A stretch of 21,342 nt of DNA from positions 1 to 21,342 of the IMG/VR virus record IMGVR_UViG_3300042691_033629; one strand, written 5' to 3'. Positions 1 to 7,842 of this stretch are shown here, one piece after another (positions within the stretch are counted from its first letter, which is position 1; each line of letters begins with the position of its first letter). The translations under genes were made by a program, and so were the position numbers. The stretch comes from a virus. Under the pieces are notes generated by a model. It was not told where the DNA came from. It searched no databases and saw nothing but the letters and a program-made list of their open reading frames with translations.

Positions 1-1789
1 GATGCTCAAGTAAAAACTTGTTTACAAATCCTGCTTTTAATGCACTAATTGTTACATCATAGACTTTATTTTCTAATGATTTAACTTTATTTGTAAAACC
101 TTCATTTAAGGCTTTATTTTCTGCTTTAAGTTTTTTAAGTTGTTCTCTTAATGTTTCAACTTCTCCTGCATCTTCCATTTCATCTTCTGCAAGAGTAGGT
201 TTTGAACGTCTATCAGGTCTTCCTTGAGCAACTGCATCAGCACCCATATTTCTTACCCTCATTTTGGTGCGGAAATTAGCTAAACTATCTTCTTCAAGTT
301 CATCTTCCTGAAGCATTTCTTCTTCTTTCATAGAATTTAACATTTCTTCAATTTGAGCTTCAGTTAAATTAGAATAATCTTCTTCCATTGGATAATCTTT
401 TCTAGGGTCAACATCAATTTTCATCCCATCTTTACCTTTATTTGTAAAAGTCATTGATTCACCATCACCTTCTTCTTGAAGAAGAGCATTCATTTCTTCA
501 AGTTCTTCCATTGTCATTTGTTCAAACATCTCTTCAATTTCACTTTTTGGTTGCATTTTATTAAAACCACTTGCTTCCTCAACATCGTGCATTGTTTCTT
601 CAGCACCCATTTCAGCAAGCATTTCATTAATTTGCTCATCACTCAATGCCATTTCATCCATATTCCAACCTTCATCAGACATATCAATTTCGTAGATTAA
701 TTCTTCATCTTGTGAACCATACATTTCTTCATCTTCTGAAGATGGATAATTTTTGATTACAGTATCACGACCCATTTTCTCATAAGAGTAACGACTACCA
801 TCAGAACCTGTTCTTACAGGAAATTTTTCAGGATTATGTGCATATAAATCATATTTATTTTTTGGTGATTTATTAATATTAGGAACAAATGGACTTTCTT
901 CTTCATCCATATTCCAACCTTCTTCATATGATTCATCTTCAAATAAATCCTCATCCATCATTGAATGACCATATTCTTCATCATATAAATCCTCTTCCAT
1001 ATATTCATTTTCTTTAATAATGAAAGAATCATTATCACCCATGTTGTAATATGCTTCAACCAATTTATTAAAGCTTACATCTCTTAAATCTTTTAAGACT
1101 TGTTTTTTTGTATTTCTCATTTTAGTATTATTTCTTTTAAAATTTTCATTTATTTTTTGAAAGCTTTCTTCATCATCACTTGGTTTAGCTAAAACTGTAT
1201 TATCAACATTTGTGGTCATAAATTCATCATCCGATTCTTCATCATCCGATTCTTCATCACCAAATTCAATATCATCATCTGAATCATCCATATCTTCTTC
1301 ATCAGAATCCATATCTTCTTCATCAGAATCTATATCTTCTTCATCAGAATCCATATCTTCTTCATCATCCGAATCAGCCTGAACTAATTTAAAACCATGC
1401 TCTTCTGCTGCTTTTCTTAAATCATCTAATGATATTTCTTCATCATCTGAATCATCCATATCTTCTTCATCAGAATCCATATTTTCTTCTGAATCAATTT
1501 CATCGGAATTCATATCTTCATCAGAATCTTCATCTTCTGCATTTTTAAGTTCATTTAATATTTCATTCAATGATTCATTTTTTTCTTCCTTTGCTTCTTC
1601 TTCTTCTTTTATATCTTCTTCTTCAATATCTTCACCTGTAATTATTTTTTCAAATAATGCAGCAGATTTTTTTTCTAAAAGGTCAGCACTTTCATTAATC
1701 AATTGCTCTTTAGCAAGTTCCAAAGATTCATTTTTGATATTTTCTAGTTCTTGTAAACTATCTTGTAATAAAGATTTTTTATTATTCAT
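1..1789 (-). CDS. Probable prohead scaffold/core protein (T4 gp22 position), partial
   Basis: This frame is open from an ATG at 1789 to the left edge: 596 codons are visible and the C-terminus is missing. The protein is extremely acidic. Residues from about 75 to 220 are dominated by Asp, Glu and Ser, with SDEEDMD-type repeats. Further Glu/Met-rich segments follow, and a Leu/Glu/Lys coiled-coil lies close to the window edge (LREQLRKLKAENKALNEGF). It lies immediately downstream of the gp21-like protease, where T4 has its major scaffold gene 22. Being acidic, helical and low-complexity fits a scaffold that is degraded by the protease during head maturation. T4 gp22 is only about 270 residues, so this one would be more than twice as long. 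The start is preceded by an A/T-only leader without Shine-Dalgarno sequence. The role rests on position and composition, not on a recognised domain; another internal head protein is possible. Confidence 0.7.
   Translation of the reverse strand, partial: MNNKKSLLQDSLQELENIKNESLELAKEQLINESADLLEKKSAALFEKIITGEDIEEEDIKEEEEAKEEKNESLNEILNELKNAEDEDSDEDMNSDEIDSEENMDSDEEDMDDSDDEEISLDDLRKAAEEHGFKLVQADSDDEEDMDSDEEDIDSDEEDMDSDEEDMDDSDDDIEFGDEESDDEESDDEFMTTNVDNTVLAKPSDDEESFQKINENFKRNNTKMRNTKKQVLKDLRDVSFNKLVEAYYNMGDNDSFIIKENEYMEEDLYDEEYGHSMMDEDLFEDESYEEGWNMDEEESPFVPNINKSPKNKYDLYAHNPEKFPVRTGSDGSRYSYEKMGRDTVIKNYPSSEDEEMYGSQDEELIYEIDMSDEGWNMDEMALSDEQINEMLAEMGAEETMHDVEEASGFNKMQPKSEIEEMFEQMTMEELEEMNALLQEEGDGESMTFTNKGKDGMKIDVDPRKDYPMEEDYSNLTEAQIEEMLNSMKEEEMLQEDELEEDSLANFRTKMRVRNMGADAVAQGRPDRRSKPTLAEDEMEDAGEVETLREQLKKLKAENKALNEGFTNKVKSLENKVYDVTISALKAGFVNKFLLEH
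1290..1370 (-). repeat. 21-bp tandem repeats encoding SDEEDMD units
   Basis: Three consecutive 21-bp units (1290-1310, 1311-1331, 1332-1352) differ by one base at most, and a fourth degenerate unit follows. A detached identical copy is at 1458-1478. Each unit encodes seven residues (variants of DSDEEDM) inside the acidic scaffold candidate. The period is a multiple of three, so gain or loss of units keeps the frame. Confidence 0.85.
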
Positions 1790-1825
1790 TTTTATTTTAT
1801 TATCTATATTTAATTAGTAAAAAAA

Positions 1826-2527
1826 TTAATTTCCAATAATTTTTCTTATTGAATCATCGTATTTTTTTAAATTATTGTTTATTTGTTGTACTGATTCTTT
1901 CAATGGTTCATTTTTTGTTTCCAAAAATAAATAAGCATTAGGTGTAGAAGGTGTAGCTACAAGGTCAAAACAGATAAGTTCGAAATCATCTTGAACAATA
2001 TTTTTCCCACCTACCTTTTTAACACTACCCAATCCTCTTGAGGAAATACCAAGTTTGAGATTTCTTTGTAAGTAAAGAGCAATCTTATCACCAATTGTCC
2101 AACCGATACCATCTCTCATGAATGAATCACTAACAATAATGTCAAGTGTTCCATAAACAGCATTACCTGACCACCATGTTTTGGCAATTCTATGGGATAT
2201 ATTTTGTAAAGAGATTGTAACACTTTCGGGATGGTCTGCTTCATTAAGTGCTGCATAATCATTGATAAGTTTTTGATATTCATCTATTTGTTTTGCTAAT
2301 ATTTCTCTTGGGTAAACTCTACCGTTTCTATTTAAAACATCAGCTTCTTGTAATTTACAATCAATATAAAAGTGACCATCAAAATCATTTCTTTTTGCTC
2401 TAAGATTTAGGTCTTCAAATATTTTTTTATTATTAATTGTTAAATCATTGCTAATAATACCTGCATCAGTTTCTACCAATAAACCATAACCTTCTTGCCC
2501 TTCTTTTAGGAGTTGTACTTCTTTCAT
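1826..2527 (-). CDS. Prohead maturation protease, T4 gp21-like
   Basis: This 233-residue protein is the head-maturation serine protease that digests the scaffold and trims capsid proteins inside the prohead. Family features are visible in order. NRNGRVYP (66-73) is typical of T4-type prohead proteases, ADHP supplies the probable catalytic His99, and GISSRG supplies the probable nucleophile Ser162 or Ser163. The motif ELICFDLVATPSTPNAY (183-199) follows and contains an Asp (188). The length is close to T4 gp21 (about 212). The start overlaps the previous stop as TAATG, implying translational coupling with the upstream core-protein candidate. Near its N-terminus LKEG (7-10) resembles the L-x-E cleavage site of T4 gp21 and could be a self-processing site. 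It sits between the portal-adjacent gene and the scaffold, as in T4. Confidence 0.9.
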   Translation of the reverse strand: MKEVQLLKEGQEGYGLLVETDAGIISNDLTINNKKIFEDLNLRAKRNDFDGHFYIDCKLQEADVLNRNGRVYPREILAKQIDEYQKLINDYAALNEADHPESVTISLQNISHRIAKTWWSGNAVYGTLDIIVSDSFMRDGIGWTIGDKIALYLQRNLKLGISSRGLGSVKKVGGKNIVQDDFELICFDLVATPSTPNAYLFLETKNEPLKESVQQINNNLKKYDDSIRKIIGN

Positions 2528-3291
2528 TATTTATTTGAGTTTAGATTTTTAATCTCAAAAAGTTTGGACAAATTATTAATAGCACTTTCCGATTCATATT
2601 CTAATGAATCAATAAAATCAAATGTTTCTGTTAATACTTCTGAACTGATATTATCCTTTTCATTTAAAAGAAAATTCTTTGTTGATTTCTTATAACTTTC
2701 AAATACAGTTTTTTTCTTTTTTTCATCACCTTTAATAAAAGTTGAAATAACTTCGACTTCATCAGGTTGAAGATTTGAAAACCTTTCTTCTAATTTCTTT
2801 TTAGCTAAATGAAAAATATGACTAACTTTAAATCCTTTGTCTGTTTTTTCTAATTTAACATCTTCTTTTTTAGTTAATGACTCAATTAAAAAATTTACTG
2901 ATTCATGAAGTTTATTAACATTAGTAATTTTTTTGTAAACACTTTCACTAATAACATTTTCAATGTTTTGATTTAATTGAATTTTATCCTCAGATAATTC
3001 TATTTCTTTTAAATCAAACTTTTCAAGTTTTTTATTTTCTTTTAGTAATTCGGTTTTGTCAATTTTAGATAAAGCTGAGATATTTGCTTCAATAAATCTT
3101 AATGATTCATTATATTCAAAATTATTTTTCTTTAGATTTTCATAAATTGTATACTCTAACATTAGAATAGGCGAAGATTTAATTGTTTTTAAAAACTCTT
3201 CATATAGTTTTTTATACTTGCTAGTATTTTCAATTAAATCTTGAGAATATGCTTTATTTAATTTTGACTTGACATTACCAAAATTTACCAT
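2527..3291 (-). CDS. Putative prohead core protein between portal and protease
   Basis: I do not recognise a domain in this 254-residue protein. It is highly charged (Lys/Glu/Asn-rich), predicted mostly helical, and has no membrane segment or signal peptide. A conserved-looking N-terminal patch reads SSPILMLEYTIYENL (39-53). Its place between the portal and prohead protease matches that of the small core genes 67 and 68 of T4, so a role inside the prohead is the simplest guess. Several L-x-E sequences followed by small residues (for example LHES and LIES) could be protease sites, but such tripeptides are common in a Leu/Glu-rich protein. It starts after an A/T-rich leader containing an ACTATTTATATTAAAC element, and its stop overlaps the protease start as TAATG. 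Confidence 0.75.
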   Translation of the reverse strand: MVNFGNVKSKLNKAYSQDLIENTSKYKKLYEEFLKTIKSSPILMLEYTIYENLKKNNFEYNESLRFIEANISALSKIDKTELLKENKKLEKFDLKEIELSEDKIQLNQNIENVISESVYKKITNVNKLHESVNFLIESLTKKEDVKLEKTDKGFKVSHIFHLAKKKLEERFSNLQPDEVEVISTFIKGDEKKKKTVFESYKKSTKNFLLNEKDNISSEVLTETFDFIDSLEYESESAINNLSKLFEIKNLNSNK

Positions 3292-3325
3292 TTTTTTTAG
3301 TGTTTAATATAAATAGTATAAATTA

Positions 3326-5140
3326 TTATTCTTTTATTAATCTATCTAATTCCGCAGTCTTTTTAAATATTTCTTCACTTAGAAATCCTGCACCACCTGC
3401 TGCGCCACCGCCACCTGCTTCAGGTCCACCACCCATAGGGGGCGCACCACCACCTGCTTCAGGTCCACCACCCATAGGAGGCGCACCACCTCCCATATCA
3501 GAACCACCTAAACCACCACCAAGTGCATTATCTAATTGTTGTTGCTCTGAACCACCTTGCTGCCCTTGTGCTTCAACATTAAATCCTGCATTTTTATATT
3601 TAATCATTTTATCCATTACACCTGAAGTTTTAATTAACATACCAGCACTCTTAACTTCTTCACCAATCTTAGATTCAAGCATTTGCTCTTGAAGGTCATT
3701 TAATATATCTTCTTCAGACATATGGAAGAATTTCTTTCTTGCCATCATTTCTGACATTGGTTTTAAACCTGTATTAGTATTTGGTGTTGTAGCTTGTGCA
3801 TATACTTCTAATTTAGATTTCCAAATTTCAAGTTGCAGTAAATCAGATGCAGTTGATGGATTGTTAAGTGATAATTTAAAATCATCAATATATGATTCAT
3901 AATCACCACCAAGTAAACCCAAATGAATAATTGCAATTTTATTAAGTTCTCCAAGTAACGCTTGTTGAATACGATTTACTTTTCTTGCAAAACGAATATC
4001 AAGCATTGATAAGTTTTTACCTCCACCTTCACCTGTTGAATCAGATGAGAAACCAAGCAATGTTTTATGAATACCTAAACCTGTAAATAAATTATCACGA
4101 AGATAATTAATATCAGATATAGCCTCAAGATTAGATGCACCAGGAAGTGTATCAACAAATTGACCTGATGTGTTACCCCTATCAGCAATAAAGATATCTT
4201 CATCCATTGATGCAATATTATATTTAAAGTTAATATCACCTGTCTTAGGGTCAACTAATTTCTTTTTCTTTACATTGTTAGCAAATGCCTCAAGAATTTG
4301 TGGAACATCTTCAGGTGGAACATTACCAACAGGAACTTTATAAATTCTTCTTTCTGCTGCTCTTGTAATACGATACACCATCATAGCATCCTCCATCATA
4401 AAGAGTTGTTTATATGTTCTTCTTACTTTTTCATATACACTACAACCATATGGAAGTCTATCACCTGTACCCAATAATCTAAAATGTGCAACTTGATAAT
4501 CCATATATTCTTCTTCGCCACCTGAGTTAGGGTCTTTATATTTGAAGAATGCTCTGAATCTATTTTTAGCATCATATCTTTCATTTCTCTCAACAAATTG
4601 AGAGGCAAGTTGTCTAAAATCTACAATACCATTATCTTTAGACATTTCTAAGAAAACAAAGTTATCACCATATTGACACATATTTCTGCACCAATAGAAT
4701 AAATTTGTATTCACATCCATAACTTTATAAAAAAATCTTTCAAGTTCTTTTTTAACTTTATCGGATGAACAATAAACATTTAAGATTTGACCTGTATCAC
4801 TTTTAGTTGTGGTAGCTTCTTCAGATAATAAATCCAATGCTGCACCTAAAATTGGATAACCATCCATTGACAAATAATCATAGTAGAGCATCATTCTACT
4901 AGATTCATACATCAACTTACGTTGGTCATTACCTCTATCAATTTTAGTGCTTTGACCTCTATAAAATTTTATAGCACCATCCTCAACTGCTGTTTTAATT
5001 GCATCTTCTTGGGATGCTGCTGTTATAAATTCTTTTTGTGCAGGTGCTTCAAGTCTATTACTAACTCCATCCAAAGCATCGGTTGCTCTTTTAAAGAAAG
5101 TATTAATGTTTGAAAATAACCCTTTATTATCTTCTGCCAT
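3326..5140 (-). CDS. Portal vertex protein, T4 gp20-like
   Basis: This 604-residue protein forms the dodecameric ring at the special capsid vertex through which DNA enters and to which the neck and tail attach. The core matches T4 gp20: SSRMMLYYDYLSMDGYPI near residues 80-97, the strongly conserved MMEDAMMVYRITRAAERR (248-265), then a VGNVPPEDV stretch, TLPGASNLEAISD (331-343) and the following RDNLF helix. Its length is somewhat above that of T4 gp20 (524), partly because of a C-terminal tail. Residues 540-584 are almost entirely Gly, Pro, Ala and Met with a perfect 13-residue duplication, ending in a short charged helix. Such a tail is unusual for a portal and is probably disordered. It lies 40 bases downstream of terminase, its functional partner; the genes for sheath and tube that separate 17 from 20 in T4 are not here. 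Confidence 0.95.
   Translation of the reverse strand: MAEDNKGLFSNINTFFKRATDALDGVSNRLEAPAQKEFITAASQEDAIKTAVEDGAIKFYRGQSTKIDRGNDQRKLMYESSRMMLYYDYLSMDGYPILGAALDLLSEEATTTKSDTGQILNVYCSSDKVKKELERFFYKVMDVNTNLFYWCRNMCQYGDNFVFLEMSKDNGIVDFRQLASQFVERNERYDAKNRFRAFFKYKDPNSGGEEEYMDYQVAHFRLLGTGDRLPYGCSVYEKVRRTYKQLFMMEDAMMVYRITRAAERRIYKVPVGNVPPEDVPQILEAFANNVKKKKLVDPKTGDINFKYNIASMDEDIFIADRGNTSGQFVDTLPGASNLEAISDINYLRDNLFTGLGIHKTLLGFSSDSTGEGGGKNLSMLDIRFARKVNRIQQALLGELNKIAIIHLGLLGGDYESYIDDFKLSLNNPSTASDLLQLEIWKSKLEVYAQATTPNTNTGLKPMSEMMARKKFFHMSEEDILNDLQEQMLESKIGEEVKSAGMLIKTSGVMDKMIKYKNAGFNVEAQGQQGGSEQQQLDNALGGGLGGSDMGGGAPPMGGGPEAGGGAPPMGGGPEAGGGGAAGGAGFLSEEIFKKTAELDRLIKE
3411..3488 (-). repeat. Two 39-bp direct repeats in the portal C-terminal tail
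   Basis: Bases 3411-3449 and 3450-3488 are the same 39-bp unit, differing by a single base (ggggg versus ggagg). They encode two copies of a 13-residue Gly/Pro-rich unit containing APPMGGGPEAGGG. The unit is much richer in G+C than the surrounding DNA and looks like a recent in-frame duplication. Confidence 0.9.
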
Positions 5141-5180
5141 AATTAATAAAATACGTTTTTCTTAAATAGATATAAATATT

Positions 5181-6962
5181 TTATCTGACAAATATGTAAG
5201 GATTATTATTTATTTTTGGTGTCTGACGTTCAGGTACTATATCCATATTCGTACCATTTGTATACCAATCCTTCCCTTTGAGCATGTCATTCTTTCTTTC
5301 ATAGTTTGCATCCTGACCATCTTGACTCAACATTTTCTTTTGGAATTCAGTATTCATATCAGTAAATTCATCACCCTTTCTAACTATTGCTGATTTAGCA
5401 TAGTTTAAATAAATATTAAATTCATTTCCAATAGTTTTTGAAAACATATAAACTGCAAATAACATACCTGTAGCAATCAATAAGTCATCATGCGCTGAAC
5501 GCATATGGTCATATCTATTTGTATTATCGTTAAATACAAATGTTTTGATTTCACTAAGTAATCTAATTGAATGAATCAATGACTCACCTTCTCTTAATCT
5601 TCTCTCAAATTCCCTAATAACATAATCACGAATAGCACCACTCTTCATTGTGAATCCTGGTTGTAATTCACCTCTTTGTAAATTCTTTAATTGAATTTTT
5701 ACATCATTTTGTCTTGGTCTATCGTAATGTATTTTCTTATATTTTTTATTAACCAAATATCTAATAACTGATATACCCCAACCTCCTGTTACGTCAACAA
5801 TAACATATGCATTATTATATTTTTCACCATATTGCAAACATAATTCACCCATTACTTCAAGTGGAACTCTTGATTGATATTCAGCTACTTGAACAAGTAA
5901 CATATTTACAGCATCATTTTTAAATATTTGAATTGTAGAATAGTCACCATCACCACTACCTTTTGCAACGTCACAAGATAAATAATAATCATATCCAAAT
6001 ATTGGGTCTTCCCAAATCCAAAAATTATTATCATACTCAGTTCTAATAGGTTCTTTACAAGTCTTTTCAATTCTCATAATAGTTTCCTCATCAACAAGGT
6101 TACCACCTGAACCTAAGAACTTATTTTCTAATTCTTGTGCAATTTTTCTTGGGTCATTGTTAAAGGTTTGACACATATCCCTAAACCAAGAAGATGATGG
6201 TCTATAACCATTAACTCTTAACTCCATATATTTTTCAGGGTCTTTTTCTTCAACAAACTCATCACCCCTAATCCAAATTAAATCTTCATTATAACGAGGG
6301 TCTTCAAACCAATTAATTTCAACAACTTTAAAGTTATTTTTCTTTGTTCTAGCACCTTCATAACGAGCATAATATGTTGGGTCAAGTCCTCTTGGTGTTG
6401 AGTTTAATATAATCTGACCACCTGCTGACATTGTACCTGATGCAGAAGACATAAATTCTTCACCTTCTTCAAGGAACGCTGCTTCATCTATAAATAATAT
6501 ATCAGGTGTAAATCCCCTTAGACCATCGGCAGATGCTGCGAAAGCCTGTAGTGTTGCACCATTGTTATAAATCTTAATCTCTTTTGTATCTGAATCAGTT
6601 GGTATTCTACCAAATATTTCTCTTGGTAAATTATTGATGATGGATGCTATCTGATAGAAGATACTTTCTTTTGCAAGTTTTAATTTGTTAGCTGCAACAC
6701 CAACTTTAATATCTTTTCTAAAAACAATTGAGTGTGCTAAGTAAAGACAAGTCACGGTAGTAATACCACCCTGACGATATTTTGCAACTAAAACTCTGTT
6801 ACTTTCTTTATATGTTTCTAAAACTTGTGTTTGTTGTGGTAATAATTGAAAAGCCACATACTGTTGTTTTTTCTTATCCCAAACTTTACAATATTTTCTT
6901 GCAAAGTACTCTATATCAATAGCGCACTTGGCATACTCCATCATTAGTTCATGTTTAGTCAT
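5181..6962 (-). CDS. terL: Terminase large subunit (T4 gp17-like packaging ATPase/nuclease)
   Basis: This 593-residue motor protein pumps DNA into the prohead through the portal and cuts the concatemer. The N-terminal ATPase shows a Walker A region KYRQGGITT (61-69), Walker B ILFIDEAAF (155-163) with Asp159/Glu160, and coupling motif NSTPRG (187-192). The C-terminal RNase H-fold nuclease has the acidic residues expected for metal binding: Asp331 in SCDVAKGSGDGDYS, Asp390 in YVIVDVTGGWG, and Asp492/493 in SAHDDLLIATG. The length agrees with T4 gp17 (610). The Walker A lacks the usual Lys before Thr (RQGGIT instead of GKT); the Lys at 61 ahead of it may substitute, as known in several terminase lineages. 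The preceding gene's stop lies 15 bases upstream. No small terminase is recognisable next to it. Confidence 0.96.
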   Translation of the reverse strand: MTKHELMMEYAKCAIDIEYFARKYCKVWDKKKQQYVAFQLLPQQTQVLETYKESNRVLVAKYRQGGITTVTCLYLAHSIVFRKDIKVGVAANKLKLAKESIFYQIASIINNLPREIFGRIPTDSDTKEIKIYNNGATLQAFAASADGLRGFTPDILFIDEAAFLEEGEEFMSSASGTMSAGGQIILNSTPRGLDPTYYARYEGARTKKNNFKVVEINWFEDPRYNEDLIWIRGDEFVEEKDPEKYMELRVNGYRPSSSWFRDMCQTFNNDPRKIAQELENKFLGSGGNLVDEETIMRIEKTCKEPIRTEYDNNFWIWEDPIFGYDYYLSCDVAKGSGDGDYSTIQIFKNDAVNMLLVQVAEYQSRVPLEVMGELCLQYGEKYNNAYVIVDVTGGWGISVIRYLVNKKYKKIHYDRPRQNDVKIQLKNLQRGELQPGFTMKSGAIRDYVIREFERRLREGESLIHSIRLLSEIKTFVFNDNTNRYDHMRSAHDDLLIATGMLFAVYMFSKTIGNEFNIYLNYAKSAIVRKGDEFTDMNTEFQKKMLSQDGQDANYERKNDMLKGKDWYTNGTNMDIVPERQTPKINNNPYIFVR

Positions 6963-6977
6963 GGGATTTTATTTTAA

Positions 6978-7415
6978 TTAGTCCTCAAACTTAATATCAT
7001 TGTTTCTTAATACTTCACGAACATCATAATATGAATCGCCATATCTAAAAACAACAAGACTTTTGTTTAATGAAGACATCTTTCTATAATCCTCAACATA
7101 TTCCCATGCAAGAGCAACAACACCAAATACAGCATCAAGCATCCTAAACTCTGATGAATCCACAATGCAATCAAATTCAATTGAATCTGATGTAACTTCC
7201 ATTACTTTTTTGATAAATCCTTTTCTTGGTGGGTAAACACCTAAGTCACATACATCTTCCCATTGAGGTCCAATACAATCATCAGGATTATTTGAAAATA
7301 TGAATTCCAATTTTTGTGAACCATTATGAGTTTCACCTACAGGATTAATAAAAACTAATTTTAAATCTTCTTCTTGAACCTTAATAGATTCAATATTAAT
7401 ATATTCTTTTTCCAT
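6978..7415 (-). CDS. Unknown protein upstream of terminase
   Basis: I do not recognise this 145-residue protein. It appears to be a compact soluble domain: alternating hydrophobic strands in the first two-thirds (LKLVFINPVG, KLEFIFSN, SIEFDCIVD), then a helix with the aromatic patch ALAWEYVEDY and a final strand/helix. There are no repeats, signal peptide or membrane segment. The composition is unlike the low-complexity neighbours, which suggests a folded and conserved protein. It does not look like a coiled-coil small terminase. It begins 15 bases after the stop of the membrane coiled-coil gene and ends 15 bases before terminase, so it is cotranscribed with packaging genes. Confidence 0.75.
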   Translation of the reverse strand: MEKEYINIESIKVQEEDLKLVFINPVGETHNGSQKLEFIFSNNPDDCIGPQWEDVCDLGVYPPRKGFIKKVMEVTSDSIEFDCIVDSSEFRMLDAVFGVVALAWEYVEDYRKMSSLNKSLVVFRYGDSYYDVREVLRNNDIKFED

Positions 7416-7430
7416 AAATAATAATAATAA

Positions 7431-7841
7431 TTAGGATTTCTTTTCTAAGAATCTAGTAAAAAAGTCATCTAATTTTTTAGTGTGTTCATTTAAGTTTTGA
7501 AGAGTCGCTTCTAACTTAGTAATAGCTTCTGTATTTTTTTGAATCATTAATTGAAATTTATCATTATTTTCTTTTTCAGAATCAAATAATTCATCAATTA
7601 ATTTAGTCATTTTAGTATCAGAATTTTCTAGTATTGCTATTCTAGTTTTAATTTCTGATATATCATTACTTATTTTATCAAAAGTCTCATTCTGAGATTT
7701 TTTATTCTCTTCTAAACTATTTATTTTGTTTTGTAATACAGGTATAATAAATACATATGTTAAAATAGTACCAACTATTGCAGATAATGCAGCAAAAATT
7801 ATTTGAGTACTTGGTACTATTTGTAAAAGTATTGCCAACAT
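7431..7841 (-). CDS. Membrane-anchored coiled-coil protein, function unknown
   Basis: This 136-residue protein begins with a short polar-poor segment followed by a strong transmembrane helix (about residues 13-35, IIFAALSAIVGTILTYVFII), then a long heptad-like coiled coil (about 38-135) rich in Lys, Glu, Asn and Ile/Leu. This architecture is seen in phage holin-like, spanin-like and inner-membrane proteins, but nothing here is diagnostic. Its start is one base after the stop of the preceding gene (TAATATG), so the two are translationally coupled. A membrane protein inside a head/packaging operon is notable; it may help tether prohead assembly to the membrane or contribute to lysis. Both options are speculative. 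Confidence 0.75.
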   Translation of the reverse strand: MLAILLQIVPSTQIIFAALSAIVGTILTYVFIIPVLQNKINSLEENKKSQNETFDKISNDISEIKTRIAILENSDTKMTKLIDELFDSEKENNDKFQLMIQKNTEAITKLEATLQNLNEHTKKLDDFFTRFLEKKS

Positions 7842-7842
7842 A

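Noticed and set aside
476-700. Plus-strand open frame rich in Phe/His
   Set aside because: It is antisense to the acidic scaffold gene; the residues are the mirror of Glu/Asp/Met-rich codons and there is no plausible leader.
1290-1478. CRISPR-like regular repeats
   Set aside because: The units are contiguous without spacers, in frame within a coding region and encode an acidic peptide repeat.
3300-3692. Plus-strand Pro-rich open frame
   Set aside because: It is the antisense reading of the Gly/Pro-rich portal tail. The TATAAATA at 3308-3315 on this strand is therefore not taken as its promoter.
5171-5178. TATAAATA on the plus strand, as a late promoter
   Set aside because: It points away from the minus-strand genes and no plus-strand gene follows; chance matches are expected in A/T-rich DNA.
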